DNA of 64,000 bases from Adiantum capillus-veneris (lineage: Eukaryota; Streptophyta; Polypodiopsida; Polypodiales; Pteridaceae). The stretch is taken from assembly GCA_014529385.2 (NCBI GenBank), contig CM043944.1, positions 90,565,384-90,629,383 of the forward strand. The letters are read 5' to 3'. Positions 40,528 through 52,116 of this stretch are shown here, piece by piece. Every line of letters begins with the position of its first letter. Positions within the stretch are counted from its first letter, which is position 1. Both the position numbers and the translations under genes were made by a program. The notes beneath the pieces were generated by a model. The model was not told the DNA's origin and did no database searches. It worked only from the letters and a program-made list of their open reading frames with translations.

Positions 40528-43500
40528 CTAGACCGTTACAATCCCTACCCATTCTACCAATGTTTTAGGTTGAAAACCATCACTTGTCTCATCTGTTGTA
40601 TTTGGCACTATGATAGGCTCTCTCCTAGACTCAGAGGCATTCGTGAGTATTTCCTTCGTTTCTACTTGTTTCTCTAAAGTTGGTTTGATAGGGGTTGGAG
40701 CTAGTACTTCATGCCAACTTGCAGGTTTACCAAGCATGTTTTCTATCAAGGATTGAGCTGTTTCAATCATCTTTCGACACATTTCCAACCTCTGTTTTTC
40801 TATTTCTGCATATGGATACGTCATCCATCTTTGCTCTTGGGTTTGGTTGTTTTTTAGTCTGGCTTCGTAAGCTTTTAAAAGTGCGTCTAACTGCTCATTT
40901 ACCTTTTTTGCCAACATTGATCCTCCTGATCGTGCACTTTTGGGTTCTGCAATTTCCTTGGGTGTTATGGTTGCCACAGTGTGTGAGCTTAGGCTAGCTA
41001 GATCCTCTAACCTCTCTAGTCCATCCTTTGTGTGTTTTAACTCCTCGGATAGAGCCGTTTGATCTCGTTCTCTCCTGGCTTTCATACGCGCCTTTCTAGC
41101 TTTCCAAGTGCTTCTCTGATTTTTCATTTCTGAACTTGGGGCATAGGTTTTTGGCTCTTCAATCATGGGTTCGTTCGTTATTCTTTGAGCTTGGGCTTGT
41201 GTCACTGCCTGAATAGGTATTATTGTCTCGTTTTCTGACCCTCCACTGGAAGGCACTGCTTCTAACATGTTCAAGGTAGTTTTTCCTCCTTTGCTTGGGT
41301 TCTTAGGGCAATCAGGAATCAAATGAGTAACTCCACACTCGGTGCAATATGCGTTGACTCTAATGATTTCATCATGAGGACGGTCTCTTAGCCAATGGTC
41401 TCCACCACACTTGTAGTAGGGTCCCTTAGGTTGCTGAGGTGCTTCTTGAGCTCTTCTTTGTTGGTATGCATGTCTTTGCCCGCCCATGCCTCCGTTGGCT
41501 ATGAACAACAATGTTCGTTCATCCAAGCTATATCTTCCTTCTCCTACTGCCTGTGCAGTTGTTGGTGGTCCTGCAGCTCCTATCATGCTCCATGGTTCTG
41601 GCGTTGAGGTTTCTTCCGGTGGATAATAGGCAGGATTTTCCGTACATCCATTGGGATCTTCATAATATGCATGCATAGGCACCAAAGCCTTCTCTTCTGG
41701 TTTGGTTATTGTTGGTGTGTATCTTATGCCAACTGGTCGTAATCCTGGTAGGGGTGGTTTTGCCCCAACACTGGTTTTGGTCTTTCTACACCTACAGGTC
41801 CTGGTAGGTTTCCTACTTGATACCTAGGCATCAGTGGAAGTTGAGGAGATGCTACCTGAGCCTGGGGAGCGTAAGGTCGTTCTCTCACATACCCCTTGTT
41901 ATAATAACATTCCTCCGTCCCATGGTTTGTCCATTTTTGTTCAATAGCACACCACTTGGGCTGTTTAGCATGGGGTTTGGCGTACATGTTTATCTTTTTT
42001 AGCACTTCCTCTACAAGCTACTCCTGGATTACAGCTACTACTCCTTTCGGTGCCGTCTTAGCGGACTTGCTTCCACTTTGTTGTGAGGATGAATCGTCAT
42101 CAACATCCTTGAATTCACCATCCTTGTAGACCACACAATTGTCTACAAGGTAAAGAGACTCCTTAGTTAACTCATTTAATGTCGTGCTCCTCTTCATATG
42201 TAAGTCTTTCTAGAGATCTGCATTCCTTAGTCCTTGAATAAATATAAGCATAAGTCTGGACTGAGTTGGCAGTTCTTCCACAGGGCAGAACTTAACATAT
42301 CTTTTTAGTCGTAGGGCTGCCTTTCGCACAGACTCCCCTTCTTTCTGTTTGAATTTATGGATTTGTGAGACTGTATTATGAGCTATCCCCCTTTGTGAGA
42401 ATTCCTCAATAAACTCGTCAAACACCTTCTCCATAGACTCAAAGTCTCTACGCTCCACAGAGTCAAACCAAGTAGCTGCATCCTCCTCTAGGGTTAGTCC
42501 AAGCCCTGCAAATTGGGTAGGGAAGTCTAACACCTCTTCAGCTCTAATTACACGCACAAAGGCTGCTACATGATCTCTAGGATCTCTGTTTCCCGTGTAT
42601 TTCTTGTTTATCCATTTTTGCACTTGAGAAGGTCTAATTCAACGATGGTCTACAAATCTCATCATTGGATCTCCTCGTCCCAATCTATATACCTCCTCTG
42701 GCCTTCTGTAGTGGGCGGGTTCCTCTCTCGATGGTTCTCGTAAGCCGTAATTTTTTACGGTTCTTACAAGAGATGGTTCATCTCTTCAAACTCGCTCTAT
42801 GGGTGGTCTTCCAGGCTCTGTTGACCCTTGAGTTTTTGGCTTACTCTCGCCTTGATACCGTGAATAGAGTGGTGGTTCTTGTAAATCCCTTAGCCCTCAC
42901 GCGGCTTGATAACCATCTCGATATCGGTCTTGTTCTAAGGTTTCACTCTGTCTAAGAGCCTGCAATGATGGTTGGGTTGCTGGCTGGTTCTGGTTGTTGA
43001 GCATCTGTTGTCGGGTAGAATGTGAGGTCGCGTCATACTCTTCTGAAAAGGGATTTGTTGATTTGCTAGGGGTGTAGGAAACCCTTGGCGCTTCTTCTGG
43101 GGCATATGTTGATGTTTCTGGAACTGTTGCCTTTTCTACCTCCTCTGGGAGAATACGTTTGTATTCTCGCCCGTACCTATCAACAAAAACGATATCCTTC
43201 CCCATAGCAATTTCATAAGAGAATAAGTAAAGAGCCTTATCTTTGCTTAATTCGTTTGGATAGGGTTCTTTGCAACGAAAGTAAGAGACTATTCCCTCAC
43301 TCTCATGCTTGTAAATCCCCACATTCTCATTATAAGTTGAGACCTTGGTTGTTTTCTTATCATACATAAAAAGAGCTCCAAGTCGATCAATGTTTGGAGG
43401 TGGTTCTTGAGTTTTTGAAACCATTTTTTCTTTTGCCACGTTATCTCCATATCTATTGTAATCCTTAGGGTTACTAACTATCAGATAGTGGTTCCCCTTT

Positions 43501-43742
43501 TCGTCTCAGAATCTATCTCCATCATCATAGACTCGAATTATCTCTAGTCTCTGAGCAGGTCTTTCTTCAATACAAATACACTTGCGTCCTCGATAGTCAG
43601 AATAAACTAGGGCTCCCCTCGAGTTTGTTCCTTCTAAGAAGATTATAGTGAACTTGGAATCGTTCAAAGGATTTAAGGAGGTGCTTCCTCATGGCATTGG
43701 TCCTTCATAGGAGAAACCTCCTGGCTGTTAACTACCCATCAT
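40528..43742 (-). pseudogene. Element A gag, broken into several frames
   Basis: Minus strand. The reading starts near 43742 and passes stops at about 43730, 43690 and 43500. It is open 43439-42897 (N-terminal domain with V-D-R-Y and L-P-E-E-V-E, shared with element B). The capsid-type gag domain is at 42623-42210 (A-A-T-W-F-D-S-V, K-Q-K-E-G-E-S-V-R). Then 42005-41724 contains W-C-A-I-E-Q-K-W-T-N-H-G-T-E-E-C-Y, and 41685-40528 contains a knuckle-like C-T-E-C-G-V-T-H-L-I-P-D-C plus a preceding Y-Y-K-C-G-G-D-H segment and a charged coiled-coil-like tail. The role is particle formation and RNA binding. Breaks are mostly stops and small shifts, in keeping with age. Confidence 0.8.
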
Positions 43743-44321
43743 GAAGAAGGACTTGTCTGATGAAGTGTCAGTATCACTACCCTCCTCAATAATTGGTGCT
43801 AGTGGATCTAGCCTTTGCCTGAGTTACACTCTCCTCGGTGGACAGTAAGCTACCCTAATCACCTGCCACCTTTTGGTCTCTAAAAATGTGTCTTCCTGAT
43901 CTTAAATTCATCAAACTTAGCAATGCTACTTAACAAAAATCCAACCACTCACCTGGCAAAGGATCAGTTTCCGCACAACTTCTTGCTTTGCCCTGTACAC
44001 AAGCGTTTAATTTCGGCAATCGAATCAAATCATTTAACCGCTAGAGGTGGTCTTAGTAATGATTGGTATAACTGGAGGGTTAACCCTAACCACTACTGTA
44101 TTTTATACACTTCTAATATTCTGGATTAGGTCTGCTAATCTGGAACTGTACTGCCCTTGGATGTTGGTCAATTTACCTGAAAAGTCTTAATTCTGTCTTT
44201 GCTCTGTCAAAAGGTCAAACAAAGTCCAAATTCACTTCTGAAAGAAGTTTCGGAACTCTTAAGTCAATTCGAACATCACTGTATGTCCTCAGTCAGTTTT
44301 TCACTTCCCTAAGCCCCAGTA

Positions 44322-44343
44322 GACATCCTACACGTAGGATGTC
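44322..44343. repeat. 22-bp palindrome, element A leader copy 1 (one mismatch)
   Basis: Same palindrome as in the 8.9-9.8 kb spacer, with CA in place of the central CG, so one base pair is lost. Confidence 0.9.
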
Positions 44344-44595
44344 TCCTGCTCTGTTTTGCCTGGTTTTTTCACTATAGACTCCCCTTGATGTGCTGAGTCC
44401 ACAGTTGTTTTTACTTTTTGATTTGGACACCTATAAGCTGGTCAATGGATTAGAAATCTGTTCCAGCAGCCTGATGTTGGTGAGACCAGTCAAATCAACT
44501 CCAAATTGGACCAAAATTGACTAGGAAGCTTGCCTCAGGCTATACAACACCCTACTTTGCCTACAGTCAGTTTCTGGTTTCAATTTCATGCATTA

Positions 44596-44617
44596 GACAT
44601 TCTACGTGTACCATGTC
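44596..44617. repeat. Degenerate palindrome, element A leader copy 2
   Basis: GACATTCTACG on the left and a right arm with several changes; 274 bp after copy 1. Confidence 0.7.
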
Positions 44618-44720
44618 TAACTGATCCAAATGACTTCAAATGCAAAGCTCAGACTCCCCTTAAGGTGCTGATCACTTTGGTATGCTCAAATCAGGGTTTG
44701 GAGTGCCAAATCACACAAAA

Positions 44721-44742
44721 CACATCCTACGCATAGGATGTC
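44721..44742. repeat. 22-bp palindrome, element A leader copy 3 (mismatches)
   Basis: CACATCCTACG left arm with right arm ATAGGATGTC; two mismatched pairs. Confidence 0.85.
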
Positions 44743-45166
44743 TTTTTGGCATGTTTGACCCCATACTTGATCCACAACTTCCCCTTGATGTCAGCAACTC
44801 AGTGCTATGCTTAGATTTTCATTTGGATTTCAAAAGACTCCAATTTTAGCTGTTCTAGCCCTTTTCAGTCAAGGATGCTAAAGTCTGCTTAAAACCCAAT
44901 TTTCTCACCCAATTGAGATGGAACCTCTCTCAGGCACTCAATAAATCATGCAGATCATGCTCATGCAGCCACCCTATGGTTTTGGTTTTAAAATAATGCC
45001 TTGGCACAATTTGGGTAGGATGTCTGGAAATTTTTGTCTATCTGGCCTTATCCTATCAAGATATGGTCAAATTTCCACTTTCCAGGTGAAAATAGGGTAA
45101 AACCTACCTTCTAAACACACTGGTCAACTCAAAATTTCAAAATTCCCACCAGATTAGCAGCCTATA

Positions 45167-45188
45167 GACATCCTACGCGTAGGATGTC
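45167..45188. repeat. Perfect 22-bp palindrome, element A leader copy 4
   Basis: Identical to the copies at 8939 and 9224. Confidence 0.95.
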
Positions 45189-45700
45189 TCCTGGATTAAA
45201 ATTTAATTTTTTTCTGATAAAAATGCTCTTGATGCTCTGCAGCTCTCTCAGAAACACTCACAGCAACTTTTTAACTTCACTTCAGCTTTCAAACACTCTT
45301 TTGCGACTTTTACCACCTTGTGATGAACCTAACAGCAAGTATAACATGCATGAAGTGCTCTAGATCATGAATCATGATGTCCTACTTACCCTACTCCTAC
45401 TCATCATGTGAAATGGTGATATTGGTGTTTTGGTTGCTTCCTGGCCTCTCCGGACTCTCAAGCTCTCCTTTCACCGCTTCTACCACTCCAACTCCTACTC
45501 ATCAACTCAACCAAGGCCTAAAAACTATCTAATCTACCTAAGTCAAAGGATCTAGGCCAGACACACGCTCCCTAGACTCCCTCTAAGACCTAGAGAGTCC
45601 TCAACCCTCTGATCCTATCTAAATGTAAAACGAGACTCTGGCAAGCCAAAGAATCCCTGTCCTCAAGGACTAGTCTCGGTCACCTACCTAGGGTCTTCGT

Positions 45701-45718
45701 CCCTGGCAGCGGTGCCAA
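45701..45718 (-). other. Element A primer binding site
   Basis: Minus strand TTGGCACCGCTGCCAGGG, directly at the end of the 5' LTR, a variant of the TTGGCGCCGTTGCCGGGG site of plant Tat/Athila-type gypsy elements. It shows that 45719-46635 is the 5' LTR. Confidence 0.9.
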
Positions 45719-46635
45719 TGTTGGCGGATACGCCACGACAGACGTCAGCAGAGCGAGAACTCACCTAACAAGATTTGTCAGCTAAGGGCGAAGCTCGACC
45801 CGCAGGTGTGTGGAAGCAAGCATAGGGTGTCAATCTACACTCGACCGACTCTCGACTAATTCCTACAGAGATTTCTACCCAATGTCTAAGCTACAGCCTT
45901 CAGCAGTGCATAAGAGGAGATTTTCTACAACGCTTCCAAGAGCCAAATACCCATCAAACGGTCTCGAAACGCCACAGAACTTGAAGGAGACCCTACTAAC
46001 ACCAATAGGTCGCTCTCCCTAAGGTCAACCAAAATCCCAACCCTAAACACCTGGTGCAAAATCGCGTAGGATGTCTAGTCGAAATTTGCAAGTTATTGTT
46101 TCCAAAAATTAAAGTGCCTAATGTGTAGCTCTACTCAATGCAAACGCGTGGATATGCTGAAATGCAAAAACGGATAACGTATGCTCATCGAATCACCAGA
46201 TGAAGCTCGTAGGTCGGGCTCACAAAACCAGACCGTACACCCGCAATATAGGTATTGGCGCGTAGCTCTCGTCGGGGCAACATGTTTGCACTTCTCTGCA
46301 CTCGATTTCGACCACCGGTATGCGCGTAGCATCAAGATGAAGCTCTCACTCTCTCTCGTACACAGTACGCTCACTCACAGACAGAACTTTTTTTAAAATA
46401 TGACAAAGGTTTTCTTCATTAAGGTCAAAAAGTGGTATAAATATCTTACAATCTCAAACCCTAATGTTTCAATTTAACCATCTACTCAATCTAAATGTCA
46501 AAAATGAGATACAATCTGGAAACTTCTGTAAGCCCTAATATTTACAAAGGTGAAATGTCGGTTTTTCTCAATAAATGAATAATTACAAAAAATAATATTC
46601 CTTCGAGCTCCGTAGGGTGTGTCCAGCTGCTAACA
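45719..46635 (-). repeat. Element A 5' LTR
   Basis: 917 bp, TG...CA on the minus strand, matched by 4350-5272 with small indels and mainly C/T and G/A differences. It contains a palindrome half copy near 46063 and a TATTTATA-like box near 46435. Confidence 0.93.
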
Positions 46636-46737
46636 ACGGTTTCTAAAAGAAAGTTTTGAACTCTAGACGAACCTAGAGAAGTTAAAGGATAACTTCACAA
46701 GACGCTCGTGTTTTTCCCTATTTTAGATCTCTTCGAT
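46636..46737 (-). other. Element B leader, PBS-proximal piece
   Basis: The short first part of the element B leader, separated from the rest (2345-4349) by element A. The 5-bp flanks acggt here and gcggt at 4345 mark the junction. Confidence 0.75.
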
Positions 46738-46756
46738 CCCCGACAGCGGCGTCAAA
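46738..46756 (-). other. Element B primer binding site
   Basis: Minus strand TTTGACGCCGCTGTCGGGG, continuing ATCGAAGAG; a slightly mutated TTGGCGCCGTTGTCGGGGATC-type gypsy site. Confidence 0.8.
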
Positions 46757-47500
46757 TGTGGGACGCATGTCTAACCTCACTATCCAATCTTATTGCAATA
46801 TTAACGAGAACCACGATTAATTCGTCAATCCATGGGATGAAGCTGATTCGACTAGTGCATAGAGGCTACAAGAGGTTGTCAATCTCTTGGAAAACAACTA
46901 ACAACTCACATCTAACTCAAGCTACACTCAAGTGACTGAAATCACCAAAAGCCAACCGCTCATCAGCAAACAAATCGCATATGTTACAGCATCAAATGAC
47001 ATCCAAACGTAATGAAACATCTAAAACAAGTTTATAAGACCTAAGCACACATGCTTATGGTCTCAAACCCCACTTTAGGTCAAGTTCCAAAATCGCAATT
47101 ATTAACAGCAGTGGATTTTTGACCTAGTTGTTTTCGACCCCAAATGCATAGCAAAGGTGCCCCAATACCCGGTCTATACTTAGTTTTTTATTTGAAAGTG
47201 CAAATTCCTAGTTATGATGAAATTAGGCCACGGGTCGGCGACGTTAAAAGCTACGAAATACTGTAAACTGCTTACGTCAATGCGTAGAGCTCTTACCTAC
47301 GGGGTTGCAATGCAACAAACACGACTGCAATGTGACAACCGAGGAGGGAGTAGGAAGTGCGAGAAGGAGAGGAGTGAGCGCCATTAGCTCACGTTGTGTA
47401 TTTCTTATCCAAAACTTATTAAAAAACTTACAAAAATTGGCTTTTATACCTTAGCCAAGGTTTTTGGGTGGTCAAAACTAATAATCTGGAGTTCTACCAA
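46757..47500 (-). repeat. Element B 5' LTR (outer end uncertain)
   Basis: The LTR ends on the minus strand with GCGTCCCACA next to the PBS. It must extend at least to a TATAAAA box at 47442-47448 (minus). The outer boundary is not determined because the partner LTR lies outside the window; 47500 is a working limit. Confidence 0.6.
47442..47448 (-). promoter_or_regulatory. TATA box of element B LTR
   Basis: Minus-strand context ggTATAAAAgcc, inside the LTR, about 690 bp upstream of the PBS. Confidence 0.4.
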
Positions 47501-48290
47501 AGTTGGGTGATGACAGTTTGATACAATCTGCAAGCTTGTAGCCTCAGCACATTAATTACAGAGTTTATCCAAGAAAATAGGAGTTACAATATTCTCAATT
47601 TATCAAAATAATAAGTGTTTTACAAAGAGAACTCCAAAAAATGGTATACGTGTTAGCTTGCTGTTAACATTTTCCATCTTCATTGCATCACCTAGGTCAC
47701 AAGGAACACAAATATTGTATTGTAACAAGTCTCTCTTAATGGGAGAAATCATAATACAAATGCCTATTGGAGGGGGGACAGGATCCACATAAATCCGGTC
47801 CTCAATTTTTGTCATGTTCTCTAAATTCTCTCTCTTGCAAAAGTATTGTTCATGCCAAGTTAAGTAATTGCTATGATTATGCTGCTATCTTCAATTATGA
47901 TCACCCACTATGCTCACAAAGTAATTTCTCAGAAGCACTCTCATTAATTTCAGCTACCCTCAAGTGAAATTGGCCAATTCAATTACAAAAATGTTGTAAA
48001 GTTTTCATGGCACTCAAGTGGAAAGAGGAGATTAAATACTAGAAAGGGACGACTAGACATTGGGGACCCATTGTGGAAGATTTGAGCCTTGATAACCATT
48101 GGTTAGAAATTGCCAAGAATCTGAACAACAAGGGCCTTGACACCTTGGATGCTATGTGGAATGATAAAAAAGGGGATCGGCAACAAACCCTGACACATCT
48201 GAAGGTTTTTTGCAACCTCTCGCTCTAGGAGGAAGTCCTCGTCAAAAGGCTACTAGAAAAGGTATCAATCCCAACCCTTCCTCCTTGCTC
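47501..48290. other. No gene seen
   Basis: About 0.8 kb, partly probably still element B LTR or its flank. No coding signal that I can defend. Confidence 0.4.
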
Positions 48291-48299
48291 CACACCACT

Positions 48300-49800
48300 T
48301 GATTGGAAAACTTGGAAGTGACTTAGCTCGCCCAATACTAAGACTATCTACAAAAACTTTGCTCTACGGAAGAGTGGATTGATCACCTCAACAAGATTTG
48401 GTCCAAAAAGTGGACGGCAAGCTAAACAGATTGGAGATTGGGAACATATGGAGGGCCAAATGTGAAGAAAGGGACAAAGTATTTCTCTGGAGATCTTTTT
48501 TTGGCTTCATTTTGAGGAGACAAATCCAAAGCTAGAGGTCTTGCCTAAGGCACCTACGCCAGATGCAAGCACCCAAATGAATCCCTTTTGCACGTGTTCT
48601 GGAGATGTCCAAAAACCAACAATTTCATGGACGCAATCTACAAGAGGGTGTACAGACATCTGGGAACTCCATTTGTTAAGCACAACCTTGCTATGGGCTC
48701 CAGGTCCATTGATGATTTGGCTCTATTGACTGACGTATGCATAGTAAGAGCTATGATTTTGAGAGCTATTTGGTAGTACAAGAATGCATTATTGTTTCAA
48801 GGGAAATGTGAGCCACTGGACTCAAATGTTGTTCTAGAAATGTGTTGGTGGAGAATACATTATAATAAGTCCTTAAAGATGTAAGGCTAGTTAAGATTGT
48901 CTCCCCCTTTAATGTATTTTTTCTTGGACAACCCTATGCAAAGGATATGCCAAGGCTCTTTGTTACTTTATGATGATTAATCAATTCAACCTCAATTCAA
49001 CCTCAATTGAGCACTTTTTTTATAAAAAAACTTTAGAAAACAAAGAGAAACATATTTTTTAGTTTGTAATTGGGTTCCTTCATTGAGAAGAGCTCGGAAA
49101 TTCCCTTTCAATTTTTTATAAACGGTCCCTTTATCAAGACTCAAGACTTCCTTTGTCGGTCTGGCATGTAAGATATGCAAATGGGTTCAAAGGAATTGGA
49201 AGATAGGTTTCTTTAAAATGATGTTTGATGTACTCTTTAAAATGGGTTCAAAGGAATTGGAAGATAGGTTTCTTTAAAATGATGTTTGATGGATGTACTC
49301 TTTGCTTCTATGGTTGGGATTGAGAAGAGATTGTTGTGCAATCTTTTGCTTTATAATCTATTCACTCACACTATGTGAGTTTGGCAAAAAAGAATGATCT
49401 TTTTCTACGATGGAAGGTTTACAAGTGCCAAGAGCTACTTATTGCAACACAAATAGTCAAATTTTGCTACTTCAAATAGGTCTGGAAGGCTAGGAACCGT
49501 CGGGTATTTGATAACACCATGAAATCAACCAAATTCAGAGAGATAATACAAGAAAGTAGGGGTGCATTCTTAGCCTTTGGGAAACTTAAGAACTCTAATG
49601 AATGGAACATGACAATTGGTATCGATCCTTATAGATAAGGGCAGAGTCCCTACCTTCCTACGAGTTGGCTCCCTTGCCAGCCGATGTATCTATGTTCTCT
49701 TGGAGATGCCACGGCTCCGCACGAGCATGCCAAGAATCTATAATTTTTTGAGGTTGTCAATATAATTTACTCACCAGTATGAGCTTTGCAAAGGAAAACA
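48300..49800 (+). pseudogene. LINE relic: zf-RVT domain and 3' end
   Basis: Plus strand. Around 48440-48540 the reading I-W-R-A-K-C then F-L-W-R-S-F-F-G resembles the start of the zf-RVT domain found at the end of plant LINE reverse transcriptases. After a frameshift, 48588-48776 reads H-V-F-W-R-C-P-K-T-N-N-F-M, the E-S-x-x-H-x-F-x-x-C part. From 49430 the sequence matches the relic at 37786-38560. Catalytic RT motifs are not present. It also contains a 61-bp tandem duplication (49180-49310). Confidence 0.6.
49180..49310 (+). repeat. Short tandem duplication, 61-bp period
   Basis: Two copies starting atgggttcaaaggaattgga at 49181 and 49242, inside the LINE relic. Confidence 0.9.
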
Positions 49801-51620
49801 AAAAAACTCAAGACTTCCACTTTGAGAGTTTGTTGCTTACTTCAAGAACGAGGCTATGGAAGGGTGGGGGCACATGTTGTCCTAGTGGTAGCAGGGAGAC
49901 TGTTGTGTCACCCTCTACTTCTCTTGCATTGGTGATGGTTTGTGAGGGTACTACTACACTGGTTGTGCCTAGGGTCTTATGGTCTAATGTGTTCTTCTAT
50001 GACTTGCTTTGTACGGTTCTTTTTTGTGGTCAAGGTCTATTGGTGCTTGCCTTTGGAGGGTCTCTTCTTGGTGGCAGCTCAAATATACCCATGGCATCCA
50101 TGGTGGTACATTCTTCTAGATCTTGCAGGTGAAGGAGCTCTCATGCTCCCGCCTTTCTTCGGATATAGACGTTAGGTTAGGAATTGATGGCTCCCTGATT
50201 AGCCGATGTACTTGGGTTTTTTTTTTGTGATTGATGTTGCGTTGTGTGGTGAGGTGGCTCTTGTGCCAGTCTGACATATTGTAATTCTTTTTGCAACTCC
50301 TTCACATGATTGCCGGGAGTTTGTATGATGTTTGTATGGTCTATTGGTTTTCAATTTACTATCTCCACTTAAAGTTCTGAGTTTGACAAAAAAGACTCAA
50401 GACTTCCTGAGTCTTCCAAAGAGGATGCCACGGCATGGTCCCCACTGCCTCCAAGAACCAAACCTCCATCAGGGGAGATATTAGACAAGGGCCAAAAAAG
50501 GCTAAAGAATACGGGTGTCAAAAATGAAGCATACCACATCACCAATAAATGCCAACAAGACAAGAAATCGAGGGGAGGTAGGGAAGGTAGGATGGAATAG
50601 GGGGAGACATGATTGGGGCCCCTCCATCAGAGCACACCCCCGTAGGGTAATTCAAAAAGAAACCACTACACGCCCTTGCCACACAACATTGCAACATGTA
50701 GAGACCTGCCCCTTTGAGTCTTCCTACTCTTCTTTGCTCACAGGCAGGTCAAATCTCTAGCATGAAACATATAATTTTAATATTATTTTCTTAAAATTTA
50801 AGGGTTTTTGTTCCTTTCCTTACTGACATTATTAAATTTTCAAGCATCACAATCATAAGCTAAAATACACTTTTCTCAAAATTTGGTTGCGCTTTTTTGA
50901 GCAACTAACTTATAAGATCTAAGATATAAGATATATATGGAGAGGAGATGTCTCCTTTTAAATGATAAAAATAAAAATAAGACACACTATAACTTTGTTT
51001 CTTTGAAACTTTAGCATTTGAAGGGATTGATTAGTATATTGTGTATTGTCTTGTAGATATATTAAATACTATTGGAATTAGGGTTGCAAGAATCCACACA
51101 CAACTCAAAAAAGATGAAGAAGCTCAAGGCACACAACAGAGAGTGTATTGCTTAGTGTGCAAATAGAAAGATAAGTTAGCGCGAGAATGATGGATGTATA
51201 TACAATGAACGGTGAAAAAACCTCCTAGTGAGAAAAAAAAGTGCCTTGATAGTCCCAAGTGTGTTCACACATCTCTATCTTATACATGGTAACAAATCCC
51301 CCCTAGAAGTGATGTGGTGAAGGAGAGCTGGCACATAGTGTATACGGAAGTGCCATGTGGCACATAAGCCAAGCTCATCTCTCCTCTTGAGAGTCTCTTC
51401 CTAGCATAGTGATAATACACCTAAATGTGCTTTGTGTGAGTATGAAAGACTAGGTTCCTGACTACTACCAATGTGCTTTGATTGGTAGTGTATAGGTTGC
51501 TTCTTGCTCGACCATGATATACATGAACTATCGAGCATGAAGAAAAACCACTTGTAGACACTCATGTGTCATGACCAGCATGCAAATCTTGCAGCAAATG
51601 ATCCCTCCTTGGGATAAAAG
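49801..51620. other. No gene seen
   Basis: Mixed anonymous sequence. Open frames at 49779-50175 have no domain I recognise. The part after 50760 is AT-rich. Confidence 0.45.
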
Positions 51621-52116
51621 AACTCAAGATGTAAATCTCCATTTAAGTAGCAAAAGATCCTTTTAATAGCCTACCAATGCTTAGACCTTGGGTTATGCAT
51701 CAATCTGCTAACATGTGAGACTATGAACTTAATATTTGTCCTTGTATTGCATACATAAACAAGGCATCTGTATGACATCAGCAAGATCTCCAACATCATG
51801 AAGACTCAATTTCAAACCTGTTTCCATTGGAGTAGGAACAAATTTACAATCCTCGAGTCCAAATTTACATAGTAATGTTTTTATGTCTTGATTGACACAA
51901 AGAAATCCCTCCATCACATTGCTTAAATTATATGCCTGAGTAATGATGCAAAAGCCCCAAATCTTTCATCTTGAAAGTGGCATTCAATTTAGCCTTGTTC
52001 AACACTGTGTGCTCATTCCGACCAATAATCAGCAAATCATCTACATACAAAATGATGATGAGAAATACATCACCCTCACGTTTGATGTACAAAGTATTCA
52101 TACTCATAAGACACAC
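51620..52116 (-). pseudogene. Copia RT/RNase H junction relic
   Basis: Minus strand. 52116-51928 encodes I-I-L-Y-V-D-D-L-L-I-I-G, the copia RT active-site region, then T-F-K-M-K-D-L-G. 51917-51729 continues with F-G-L-E-D-C-K-F-V-P-T-P-M. Around 51690-51630 S-R-L-M-H-N-P-R-S-K-H-W and A-I-K-R-I precede the RNase H. Stops and frameshifts separate the parts, and the rest of the element is absent or unrecognisable. Confidence 0.8.

Larger units (their letters stand above)
43743..45700 (-). other. Element A 5' leader with palindromes
   Basis: Two kilobases between PBS and gag with no gene. The GACATCCTACG palindrome occurs four times (44322, 44596, 44721, 45167), plus a half copy at 45016. Several copies are about 275-290 bp apart. 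Surrounding text recurs in diverged form, for example ccccttgatgtgctga near 44385 and ccccttaaggtgctga near 44655. Confidence 0.75.
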
